Part shown: piece by piece, positions 1-7,377 of the stretch
Position numbering within the stretch: the first letter of the stretch is position 1
Layout: each line of letters begins with the position of its first letter
Translations under genes and position numbers: made by a program
NCBI GenBank assembly: GCA_046566185.1
Contig: JBKHXE010000168.1
Location: 1 to 29,569, forward strand
DNA length: 29,569 nucleotides
Source of the DNA: SCSIO-59966 sp046566185
GTDB taxonomy: Bacteria; Actinomycetota; Actinomycetes; Actinomycetales; SCSIO-59966
Reading direction: 5' to 3'
The notes under the pieces: generated by a model
What the model was told of the DNA's origin: nothing
Databases searched by the model: none
What the model saw: the letters and a program-made list of their open reading frames with translations, nothing else

Positions 1-2393
1 GTCGTCGTGTCGGCGTTGGCAAGGCCTCCCGCGACGTCCGTCGGGTCCGACACCACGGGGTCACCCGAACCCGGGGCCTGGACGCGGTCATCCTCCGGAG
101 GGCCTTCCGGGCTCGGGGAGGCCGGAGACTTGGCGGTGCGGATCACCTTCGCAGCCTCCAGCGCCTGGACCTGTCGCTGCGCGGGCAGTGGCGCATAGCC
201 GGGCGGGAGGTCCCCCGGCGACGTCCCCTCCTCCTGGCCCTCCGTGGCGGCGAAGGTGATCAGGTCGGCGTAGTCGTCCCGGGCGTCCTGGTCGAGCAGC
301 GCCGGGTTCGTGACGGCGTAGGAGAACCGGGTCAGCGGGTACCCGCCGTCCCCTACCGAGTCAGGGTCGACCCGCAGCACCGTCGCGGTCGGGGTCTCCG
401 CCGCCTGCCGCACGGCTGCCGTCATGGCCTCCGAGGACGGGGCGACGAACTCGCCGTCGGCGTTGCGCAGCGCGGCCGCGACCAGGCCCCGCCGGGCGGT
501 GGACGGGGTGTCGGTGATTGCGATGAGGGCCCGCTGGCCGACGAGTTGAGGGGTCGGCTTGACCGGCTTGACGAACCCGGTGTTGGGATCCTTCTCCCAC
601 GACTGCGACCCCAACAGCTGCCCGCGTGCGGTCTGGGCGGCGGCGGCGTCGAGGCTGGCCGCGTACGGCGCGGCGTCCAGCGGGCACACGGGCTTGGTCT
701 CACCGGTGCCCAGCCCCACCGGGACCTCCACGCAGACCGCGTCGAGGCGGGGGATGTCCGCGCGCGGGACGTCGAGCTCCTCGTAGGTCTCGATGCCCTG
801 GTAGTGCGGGTTGACCGTCATCCCGTGCTCGTCGGGCTCACCGTCGAGGAAGGCGCGGGCCTCCTCGTCCGCGAGGATCCACTCCCACAGCAGCCGGACG
901 GCGTCCGAGCCGTCAGCGGTGACGAAGATCTTGGCCAGCGACTCGCGCTGGTTGCTCAGGCGCAGGAGATCCCGGGACAGGTCCGGCTGCCCGTCGCGCG
1001 TGGTGAACGCGTTGATCGCGCGGAACTCCGGGTCGTCGACCAGGGACAGCGGGGCGTCCTGGAGGTGCTCGGGCACCGGGCGGGTGACCGTGCTGAGCTG
1101 GTACGACTGCGTCAGCAGCTTGGCGACCAGCCGCGGGTTGAGTCGCAGCTCCTCCACCCTGGTGCCGTTGTAGGCGCGGTACTCCGCGGGAACGACGTGG
1201 GAGTACTGCCGCTCGATGAAGAAGCTCACCGAGACGCCTGACACCGCGAGGGGCGCGTAGACCAGCTTCTCCTGCTCGGGTGCGCGGTCGGGAGGCACCG
1301 GGTCGGTGACCACCGAGAGCTTGGGCAACGCGGAGACGGCCGTCTCCCGGGCGATGTCGTCGGTGGTCGTGGCGTAGAACAGGCCGGTGCCCGCCGAGCA
1401 CATCGGGCCCTGCCAGGAGGACATCGCCACCGACAGGCTCTCGTGGCCCACGACCGGCCGTTCCGCGCCCCCGATCTGGCAGGCCTCCCGCACGGGCAGG
1501 AAGTCCAGCGGGAAGCTGATCCGGTTCTCCCAGTTGCTCAGGCTGAGGGGCGAGCTGAACAGGGTGCGGTCGCTCCCGGACGCTCGGGTGCGCACGTCGT
1601 CCCCGTTCGCGTCGGTCCAGTCACGAGGGACGACGACGAGCCAGCAAGGCCTCCCCGTGACGTCCTTCCCCTGCCCGACGCGGGCGCCGCACCCGAGGAA
1701 CTGGGACTGGTACACCGTCTGCATCTCGAAGAAGACCTGGCCGGACCCGTCGTTGTTGGTCCGGGCGAGGGGGACCTCGTTGGTGCCCCACACGTCGAAG
1801 AAGACGCCGGTCTCGATGCTGGTGACCGGGTCGGCGCCCGCCGTCGGCGCCGGCCACATCGGCACGATGCCGGGCTTGCCCTCCACCGCGGGGTACCCGT
1901 TCTCCTCGTCGGAGTACTCGAGCGGGTCCGTCGACTCCACGATGGTCTTCCCGAACGTGGTCGGCGACACCACCCGGCTCAGCGCCCAGCCCTTGTCGGG
2001 GTCGGCCGTGAAGGGCAGCAGCCGGCGGTTGGTGCCGGCGTCCGTGCTGCTGTACTGGCCGCCGTACTGGCACTGCTCGCGGTCCGGGCCGGACGGGTCG
2101 TCCCCCCAGCACTGGAACACCGACAGGTAGTTGTAGTTCCACGCGGTGTCGGACGCGGTCGCGTGGCTGCCCGGATCCTCGCCGCCCCACCGCCAGGACA
2201 CCTGGACCGCCTCGTTGCCGAGGTTGCGGGTCTTGCCGACGGTCACGTCAAGGTCGGCGAAACGTCCCTGGCCAGACTTCGTGACCGCGGACTCGGTGAG
2301 GTTGGGGTCGTCGGAACCGGCGGCCGCGGAGACGGTCGACGGCACCAGCGCCGCCAGCAGGGCGCAGGCGATGGCCGCCACCTGCCGCCTCAT
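1..2393 (-). CDS. Large secreted protein with divergent PstS-like module (partial, runs off window)
   Basis: The frame is open for 797 codons from the ATG at 2393 to the window edge, so the C-terminus is missing. It begins with a signal peptide (RRQ, then a hydrophobic stretch ending near VSAAA). About residues 30-400 form an extracellular region rich in W, Y and paired Cys, with an opening beta-strand stretch that resembles the Ig-like start of actinobacterial surface proteins. About residues 400-720 can be laid beside the PstS of the next gene: an APLAVSGVSV strand, an LNPRLVAKLL helix, TADGSDA near residue 490 in place of RSDGSGT, and a late YPLTRFSYAV followed by GYAPLP. A proline/serine-rich stretch follows. 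The start overlaps the pstS stop as ATGA, so translation is probably coupled. I infer a surface-exposed accessory or second binding protein of the transporter; its ligand is unknown. Confidence 0.8.
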   Translation of the reverse strand, partial: MRRQVAAIACALLAALVPSTVSAAAGSDDPNLTESAVTKSGQGRFADLDVTVGKTRNLGNEAVQVSWRWGGEDPGSHATASDTAWNYNYLSVFQCWGDDPSGPDREQCQYGGQYSSTDAGTNRRLLPFTADPDKGWALSRVVSPTTFGKTIVESTDPLEYSDEENGYPAVEGKPGIVPMWPAPTAGADPVTSIETGVFFDVWGTNEVPLARTNNDGSGQVFFEMQTVYQSQFLGCGARVGQGKDVTGRPCWLVVVPRDWTDANGDDVRTRASGSDRTLFSSPLSLSNWENRISFPLDFLPVREACQIGGAERPVVGHESLSVAMSSWQGPMCSAGTGLFYATTTDDIARETAVSALPKLSVVTDPVPPDRAPEQEKLVYAPLAVSGVSVSFFIERQYSHVVPAEYRAYNGTRVEELRLNPRLVAKLLTQSYQLSTVTRPVPEHLQDAPLSLVDDPEFRAINAFTTRDGQPDLSRDLLRLSNQRESLAKIFVTADGSDAVRLLWEWILADEEARAFLDGEPDEHGMTVNPHYQGIETYEELDVPRADIPRLDAVCVEVPVGLGTGETKPVCPLDAAPYAASLDAAAAQTARGQLLGSQSWEKDPNTGFVKPVKPTPQLVGQRALIAITDTPSTARRGLVAAALRNADGEFVAPSSEAMTAAVRQAAETPTATVLRVDPDSVGDGGYPLTRFSYAVTNPALLDQDARDDYADLITFAATEGQEEGTSPGDLPPGYAPLPAQRQVQALEAAKVIRTAKSPASPSPEGPPEDDRVQAPGSGDPVVSDPTDVAGGLANADTT

Positions 2394-4096
2394 CGCCCGC
2401 TCCCCAGCTTGCGGGTCAGCAGTGGTGGGCCGACGGTGACGAGGGCCAGGGCCACGGCGGTGAGCAGCATGAGGGTGTGCTGGCGGCTCCAGCCCCGCTG
2501 CGAGGCGAGCTCCACCGGCATCGCTGACACCGCGCCCGCCGCACCGAGGGCCGAGCTGCCGGCGATCGGCTCGCCGAACTCGTCGACCGCCACGGGCTCG
2601 GCCACCCCGTCACCGTCGACGTCCACTCCCCCGGCGGCGAGCAGGGCCGGGTCCGTGGCAGCGGCCTCGGCGCCGGGACCGCCCCCGCCCGAGCTCGCGG
2701 TGCCGTTGCCCCCGTCGGACCCGGCCGGAGCGTCGGCAGCGTCGCCGGCGCCACCACCGGAGCCGTTGCCGCCCGCCGCGGTGCCACCAGCGGTGCCCGG
2801 GATCTTCTCTGCCGCGGTCCCGCACTGGTACGGCCCCTGCTTGTCGCAGGCGGGAGGCTGTGGCGCGTTCTTCGCCAGGGTGTTCTCGCCGGTCGTGCTG
2901 AACGTGGGGTTGTTGCAGCCCTTGACGTCGATCTTCTGCACGTCGGCGCCGGGGATCCGTCGCACCTGCTCGAACCCGGCCTGCACCAGGTTGATCGGCA
3001 GGGGGGAGTAGCCGAGGACGTCGGCCTGCTGCTGCCCGGTGCACAGGAAGTAGTAGCTGAAGTCGCTGAGCGTCTTGCCCTTGTCCTGGGTGAACGTCCC
3101 GCCCTCGGCGGTCGGCAGGATCATGTACGAGTACGACGAGAGCGGGTAGGCCCGCGGGTCGGGGTTGGCGTAGACACCGTCGAGCTTCTGCGTGAGGTAG
3201 GTCGCCGGGTTCGACTTATTCGTGTCGATCTTCGCGCCGAGCAGCCCGACCGCGACGTTCTCCGCGGTGGGCGGCACGTAGTACCCGGCCTGGTTGAGCA
3301 CCTTCGCGACCGGGAAGCCGGCGTTCTTGGCGTACGAGTACTCGACGTACGTGATCGCGCCCTCGCTCTGCGCCTGGCGGACGAAGCCGGACACCCCGTT
3401 GGAGCCGGACTTCGACACGAAAGACGACCCCGGCGGCACGGGATAGTTCGAGGTCTGGGTGCAGGGGTTGCGGCCCACCTTCTGGCAGAAGGCGTTGTAG
3501 ATGCCGGAGTGCCGGTTCAGCATCCAGGCCGTGAACTGCGCCGAGGTACCCGAGCCGTCGGAGCGGACCACGGGCACGATGCGCGTCGCCGGCATCCGCA
3601 GACCCGGGTTGTCCTTCTGGATCGCCGGGTCGTTCCACTGCGTGACCTGCCCCGTGAAGATCTTCGCGATCACCTCGCCGGAGAGTCGCAGGCTCTTGAC
3701 CTGCTGGCCGCCGATCCTCAGGTTGTACATGAACGACGTCCCGCCGGCCACGATCGGCATGTACGCGAACGGGCGGCTCGGGATCGGCTCGGACGACGCG
3801 CCGTCCCGCATCCCGAAGGGGATCTCGGACACGGCAAAGTCCACGGTGCCGTTGGCGTACTGGGCTCGCCCGTCCGATGAACCGGTGTCGGCGTAGTCGA
3901 CGGTCATGCCGTACTGGCGCACGTTCGCGATCCACTGCTGGATGGCGTTGGCGCTCCACGTGGAGCCGGCTCCCGAGACCCGCTTGTACCCCTGCTGCGC
4001 CTGCGCGGCGCCGCCCGGTCCGAACGTGGCGAGGGTGACCAGGGCGACGACCGCGAGAGCGGTCAGCCCGGCCGGCGGGCGGGAGCGGGGGGTCAC
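2390..4096 (-). CDS. pstS: Phosphate-type ABC transporter substrate-binding protein PstS, C-terminally anchored
   Basis: This is a 568-residue periplasmic-binding-protein-like subunit that should capture phosphate outside the membrane. A Sec signal ends near AQA-QQG (residue 34) and has no lipobox Cys. PstS hallmarks are GAGSTW (42-47), TGSSDG (71-76), TVDFAVSE (84-91) and RSDGSGTS (178-185), which supply the usual oxyanion contacts. The binding domain ends near residue 400. It is followed by a Gly/Ala/Asp-rich linker (about 420-525), one transmembrane helix (about 540-560) and a basic tail. Most Gram-positive PstS proteins are lipoproteins, so this C-terminal helix replaces the lipid anchor. 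The GTG start at 4096 overlaps the pstA stop as GTGA, and the stop overlaps the next start as ATGA. Phosphate specificity is inferred from motifs; another oxyanion is possible. Confidence 0.88.
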   Translation of the reverse strand: MTPRSRPPAGLTALAVVALVTLATFGPGGAAQAQQGYKRVSGAGSTWSANAIQQWIANVRQYGMTVDYADTGSSDGRAQYANGTVDFAVSEIPFGMRDGASSEPIPSRPFAYMPIVAGGTSFMYNLRIGGQQVKSLRLSGEVIAKIFTGQVTQWNDPAIQKDNPGLRMPATRIVPVVRSDGSGTSAQFTAWMLNRHSGIYNAFCQKVGRNPCTQTSNYPVPPGSSFVSKSGSNGVSGFVRQAQSEGAITYVEYSYAKNAGFPVAKVLNQAGYYVPPTAENVAVGLLGAKIDTNKSNPATYLTQKLDGVYANPDPRAYPLSSYSYMILPTAEGGTFTQDKGKTLSDFSYYFLCTGQQQADVLGYSPLPINLVQAGFEQVRRIPGADVQKIDVKGCNNPTFSTTGENTLAKNAPQPPACDKQGPYQCGTAAEKIPGTAGGTAAGGNGSGGGAGDAADAPAGSDGGNGTASSGGGGPGAEAAATDPALLAAGGVDVDGDGVAEPVAVDEFGEPIAGSSALGAAGAVSAMPVELASQRGWSRQHTLMLLTAVALALVTVGPPLLTRKLGSGR

Positions 4097-5337
4097 GGGG
4101 TGTCACCCTTCTCGGTGGGGATGAACGCGGGGGTGCCTGTGGGCGTTCTGGCCACGAACCGCGCGAGATCTCGGCGGGACTGCCTGGCGCGGGCACGCCG
4201 CTGCCGGCGGCTCAGCTCGCCGGGGCCGTGGCCGCCGATGACGCGGGCCAGCACGAACAGCAGCAGGACGAGGACCATGAGGAGCGTCGCAGCACCGAAA
4301 CCCCGTGCGATGTAGCCGGGTTCGGGTGACTTGGTAAGGCTGAACGTCAGCAGCGGCAGGGAGACCATCGGCCCGGACAGGGGGTTGACGTTGAAACCCG
4401 TGGTGAATCCGGCGGTCAGCAGCACCGGTGAGGTCTCCCCGATGCCCCGCGCCGTCCCGAGGATGATCGCCGTCATGATCCCGGATCGGGCCGTCGGCAG
4501 GACCACGTGCCAGACGACGCGCCACCGCGGGGCCCCCAGCGCGGCCGCCGCCTCCTTGAGGTTCCCCGGCACCAGGCGCAGCACGACGTCCGCCGCCCGG
4601 ATGATGATCGGCAGCATCATCACGCTGAGCGCGACAGCGGCGGCGAGCCCCGACTTCTCCCCCGTGCCGGCCACCGACTGCAGCGTGATGATGGCGGCGT
4701 AGACGAACAGGCCGGCGACGACGGACGGCAGTGCGGTCATCGCCTCCACGACGGTCCGGACGAAACGGGCGAACGCCCCCCTCGTCTCGGCGAGGAACAC
4801 GGCACACACCACACCGAGCGGGATGGTGATCGCCAGGCTGATGGTGATCATCACCAGGGTCCCCACGGCCGCATGGAGAACGCCCCCGACGTCCAGCGGC
4901 TCCAGCGGGCCGGCCAGCGACATGTCCTCCACGTAGAAGTTCGGGTACCGCAGCACGCTGCGGCCCTCCCACAGCGAGAACGCGACCACCATCACCAGGG
5001 CGGCCAGCATCACCAGCCCCAGGCTGTGGGCCACGACCGACGCCAGGCGGTCGGCGACGAGCGTGGCGTTGCCGTCCATCGACACCAGCAGCGCGTACAG
5101 CCCGACGAAGGCGACGTAGGCCACCGCGGCGTACCCGAGCAGTCCCGACCACGGCGCGACGAAGAGGTACAGGACGGCGGCCAGGCTCAGCCCGCCGACC
5201 ACCGCGCCGGCCAGGGGCAGGACGTCACGGTCCCGGGCGGAGCGGGTCCGTCGCCGGACCTCCGGCGCGGCGAGGCCGTCCTGCTGTGCCGGCCGCTCCA
5301 CGGCCGGCGGGGTCCGGGTGAGGTCGAGACTCGTCAC
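4093..5337 (-). CDS. pstA: Phosphate ABC transporter permease PstA, with extra N-terminal membrane segment
   Basis: This inner-membrane permease subunit pairs with PstC to form the phosphate channel. The GTG at 5337 overlaps the pstC stop as GTGA and gives 414 residues, against about 280-300 in many PstA proteins. The surplus is N-terminal: a charged cytosolic stretch, then two predicted membrane helices (about residues 38-90) before the usual first helix. The MetI-like core contains the EAA loop that docks the ATPase (LKEAAAALGAPRW, then VVLP) and a conserved ARGIGETSP segment. A basic cytosolic tail follows the last helix. No pstB ATPase gene is visible on this side; it may lie beyond position 1 or elsewhere. 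The product assignment is firm; the role of the N-terminal extension is unknown. Confidence 0.9.
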   Translation of the reverse strand: MTSLDLTRTPPAVERPAQQDGLAAPEVRRRTRSARDRDVLPLAGAVVGGLSLAAVLYLFVAPWSGLLGYAAVAYVAFVGLYALLVSMDGNATLVADRLASVVAHSLGLVMLAALVMVVAFSLWEGRSVLRYPNFYVEDMSLAGPLEPLDVGGVLHAAVGTLVMITISLAITIPLGVVCAVFLAETRGAFARFVRTVVEAMTALPSVVAGLFVYAAIITLQSVAGTGEKSGLAAAVALSVMMLPIIIRAADVVLRLVPGNLKEAAAALGAPRWRVVWHVVLPTARSGIMTAIILGTARGIGETSPVLLTAGFTTGFNVNPLSGPMVSLPLLTFSLTKSPEPGYIARGFGAATLLMVLVLLLFVLARVIGGHGPGELSRRQRRARARQSRRDLARFVARTPTGTPAFIPTEKGDTP

Positions 5338-6368
5338 GCCTCGCTCACCGCCCCGGACCGGCTCCGTGTGATGGCCATGGAGGCGACGAAGTTGATCACC
5401 AGGGTCAGCACGAACAGGGCCAGCCCCGCGGCCATCAGCGCCGACGTCGCGAAGGGAGTGGCCTCCCCGTACTTGAGGGCGATCAGGCTGGAGACGGACG
5501 ACGTCCCGGCCTCGAGGATCCGCGGCTGGACGACGAACACGACGGAGATCACCATGAAGACGGCGATGGTCTCCCCGAGGGCCCTGCCCAGCCCGAGCAT
5601 CGTGCCGCCGATGATCCCGCCGCGCCCGAACGGCAGGACCACCGTGCGGATCATGCCCCACCGGGTCGAGCCGAGCGCGTAGGCCGCCTCCCGCTCGCCG
5701 ATCGGCGCCTGGGCGAAGTTCTCGCGCATCACCGAGCACGCGATGGGCGCGACCATCATGGCCACGACCAGGCCCGCGATGAAGGTCGACGACGTGAAGA
5801 TCGTGCCGGACGTCGCGGGGTCCCGGGGGTCGATCGGCTCGCCGTCCTGGTGGACCTGGAGGAACGGGACCCAGCCGAAGTACGTGGCCAGCCAGCGCGG
5901 CAGCCCGTCGCCGCTGGGCCCCTTGACGAGGATGTCCGGCTGCAGCAGGAAGAAGCCCCACAACCCGTAGACCACGCTCGGCACCGCGGCCATCAGGTCG
6001 ACGAGGTTGATCAGCGTGCGCCGGAGGGACGGCGGCGCGTACTCGGAGATGTAGAGCGCCGTCCCCGTCGCCAGCGGGACGGCGACCGTGATCGCCGTGA
6101 GCCCGATGAGCACCGTGCCGGTGAGCACCGCGGCGATACCGAACGTGCCGCCGTCCGGGTTCCAGTCCGCCGTCGTGAAGAAGCTCCACCCGGCAGCCCG
6201 CAGGGCCTCCATGGCGCGGACCATCAGGAACAGCCCGACCAGCGCCATGATCGCCAGCACCAGCACCCCCCCGCCGAGGAGCACGGAGCGGAACGCGACG
6301 TCCGAGGCCGTAGTCCGTGACGCGAGGCGCCTCGGCCCGGGCTCGGCGGTGAGATCACCGACCGACAT
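5334..6368 (-). CDS. pstC: Phosphate ABC transporter permease PstC
   Basis: This is the first gene of the pst chain and encodes a 344-residue permease. The ATG at 6368 is preceded by a GAAGGACC ribosome binding site about six bases upstream, which fixes the start. About six hydrophobic helices are visible, beginning with the segment near residues 30-50. The EAA loop reads EREAAYALGSTRWG followed by VVLP, and a GLGRALGET segment after it matches the PstC/PstA family signature. An extracytoplasmic insertion of roughly 50 residues (about 145-195) sits between the middle helices. The stop overlaps the pstA GTG by four bases. A PHO-box-like direct repeat about 105-120 bases upstream suggests phosphate-starvation control. 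Confidence 0.92.
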   Translation of the reverse strand: MSVGDLTAEPGPRRLASRTTASDVAFRSVLLGGGVLVLAIMALVGLFLMVRAMEALRAAGWSFFTTADWNPDGGTFGIAAVLTGTVLIGLTAITVAVPLATGTALYISEYAPPSLRRTLINLVDLMAAVPSVVYGLWGFFLLQPDILVKGPSGDGLPRWLATYFGWVPFLQVHQDGEPIDPRDPATSGTIFTSSTFIAGLVVAMMVAPIACSVMRENFAQAPIGEREAAYALGSTRWGMIRTVVLPFGRGGIIGGTMLGLGRALGETIAVFMVISVVFVVQPRILEAGTSSVSSLIALKYGEATPFATSALMAAGLALFVLTLVINFVASMAITRSRSGAVSEA

Positions 6369-6472
6369 GCCGGTCCTTCGCGGTCCAGTGGCACCGAGGC
6401 ATGGGCAGTCCTTCGTCGGGGTAGTACCGGATTCCGAGCCGCGCCGAGTGTGTCGGCCCCCCGCCGTCCGGA

Positions 6473-6491
6473 CAGGTGATGCCCGGTGAAC
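6473..6491 (-). promoter_or_regulatory. Candidate PHO box (PhoP site) for the pst operon
   Basis: On the minus strand the sequence GTTCACCGGG is followed directly by CATCACCTG, giving two copies of a (G/C)(T/A)TCACC core 10 bases apart. Actinobacterial PhoP sites are direct repeats whose conserved first seven bases resemble GTTCACC, usually 11 bases apart. The first copy fits well and the second less so, and the spacing is one base short. The position upstream of pstC suits the role. Confidence 0.35.
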
Positions 6492-6641
6492 GGGCGACGG
6501 CCGGCCCGTGTCCGTCGCCCCCCGGGGCTTCAGTCCGGCGCAGCAGCGCCGACACGCCCATCGGCCTGGGTACGAGGGATCAGCGGATGCGGCAGCCGAG
6601 GACTCCGAGTTAGCCTGGACTCCACTCTGGAGGGAGTGGTG

Positions 6642-6676
6642 AGCCGACCCCGCCGGTCCGCCGGTCGGGGTCGGCT
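6642..6676. terminator. Hairpin terminator after the DUF1508-like gene
   Basis: AGCCGACCCCG (6642-6652) and CGGGGTCGGCT (6666-6676) form a perfect 11-bp stem, extendable by an inner CCGG pairing. It lies 35 bases beyond the stop of the minus-strand gene ending at 6711. There is no U-tract on either side, which is common for terminators in GC-rich actinobacteria. Confidence 0.5.
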
Positions 6677-6710
6677 TGCGTTACGGCACCGGTGGCGGCC
6701 CGGGCAAGCT

Positions 6711-7139
6711 CTACCGTCGCCCGCGGCGGTCCACCGAGAACACGCGCAGCGTCGGGTCGACGCGGGCCTGGGGCACCAGCCTCAGGAACTGCTGGACGCT
6801 CAGCAGGCACTCGATCCGTCGCGCGTAGGACCGGGAGGACGACGCGAGCGATCGGCCGTCGAGATGTACCTCCCAGGTCCACCGGGCGGCGACCGGCTCG
6901 ATGAGCACCCGGACACTCAGCATCTCCAGGCCCGCGACCAGCTCCTCGACGTGCGTCTCGCCGGCGGTGACGTCGGCGAAGAGCTCCGCGCTGCGGCCGA
7001 GCTCACGGCGGTTGCCGGCGATCAAGCGCCACCGGACGGTCGGGATCGGCGCCTGCTCGCGCTGCGTGGGGAACGGCCTCGACGTCTGTCGGTAGAACTG
7101 GAAGGTCGCCCGGGTCGCCACCTGGTTCTCCCGCAGCAT
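6711..7139 (-). CDS. Small DUF1508-like protein
   Basis: This 142-residue protein has no signal peptide or membrane helix. It has two halves. The first (residues about 35-75) reads VRWRLIAGNRRELGRS followed by an acidic helix; the second (about 85-120) has WTWEVHLDGRSLASSSRSY followed by a helix. The pattern of strand, Arg/Trp-rich strand, Ser-rich turn and helix resembles the DUF1508 (YegP-like) fold, often found as a tandem repeat, whose function is unknown. The ATG at 7139 has a weak purine-rich stretch (AGAGAGACGAGAG) upstream. It stands alone between the pst promoter region and icd. The gene is likely real because its codon bias fits and a hairpin follows it; the family assignment is tentative. 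Confidence 0.65.
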   Translation of the reverse strand: MLRENQVATRATFQFYRQTSRPFPTQREQAPIPTVRWRLIAGNRRELGRSAELFADVTAGETHVEELVAGLEMLSVRVLIEPVAARWTWEVHLDGRSLASSSRSYARRIECLLSVQQFLRLVPQARVDPTLRVFSVDRRGRR

Positions 7140-7328
7140 GCCGCTCTCGTCTCTCTGCGCCAGCCTCGGCGGGCAGGGCGCCCGCCGACCACGGCGCTGA
7201 AACGTCGTGGATCAAGGCGCACCGGAGCACCACCACACGGAGCACGCGAGACGTCGGCACGGCGAACGTCTGACCGGAACCGGACGTAGCGGATGATGAC
7301 GATCACGGCCCGTCAAGGGCAGCAGCAC

Positions 7329-7368
7329 ACAGGGCGGGCCCGGTGCGACAGCACCGAGCCCGCCCTGT
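7329..7368 (-). terminator. Strong hairpin terminator downstream of icd
   Basis: ACAGGGCGGGC (7329-7339) pairs with 7358-7368. After one mismatch, CGGTGC (7341-7346) pairs with GCACCG (7351-7356) around a GACA loop. This 17-bp stem starts 10 bases after the icd stop codon. There is no clear U-tract. Confidence 0.8.
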
Positions 7369-7377
7369 CGTCGCGCG

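Larger units (their letters stand above)
6369..6710. other. 342-bp intergenic region upstream of the pst operon
   Basis: I see no convincing gene here. The region holds the pst promoter area with the PHO-box-like repeat (6473-6491), a 9-bp inverted repeat (6492-6500 with 6512-6520), an orphan TAGCCT hexamer (6611-6616), a 6-bp hairpin (6622-6639) and a strong 11-bp hairpin (6642-6676). Short open frames exist but their composition looks like chance in GC-rich DNA. Confidence 0.6.

Noticed and set aside
1443..3011. Long plus-strand open frame opposite the pst surface-protein and pstS genes
   Set aside because: It is rich in R, G, V and H with no domain pattern and lies antisense to two well-supported coding genes; long chance frames are normal at this GC content.
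6355..6561. Minus-strand 68-codon frame overlapping the pstC start
   Set aside because: It has no recognisable features and runs through the candidate PHO box and the pstC ribosome binding site.
6486..7289. Plus-strand open frame of 267 codons across the DUF1508-like gene
   Set aside because: No ribosome binding site, low-complexity Arg/Pro composition, and it is opposite a minus-strand frame with better protein character.
7140..7377. Possible small gene or RNA between the DUF1508-like gene and icd
   Set aside because: Apart from the icd terminator and an 8-bp hairpin (7167-7187) I see no promoter, ribosome binding site or coding signal I can defend.
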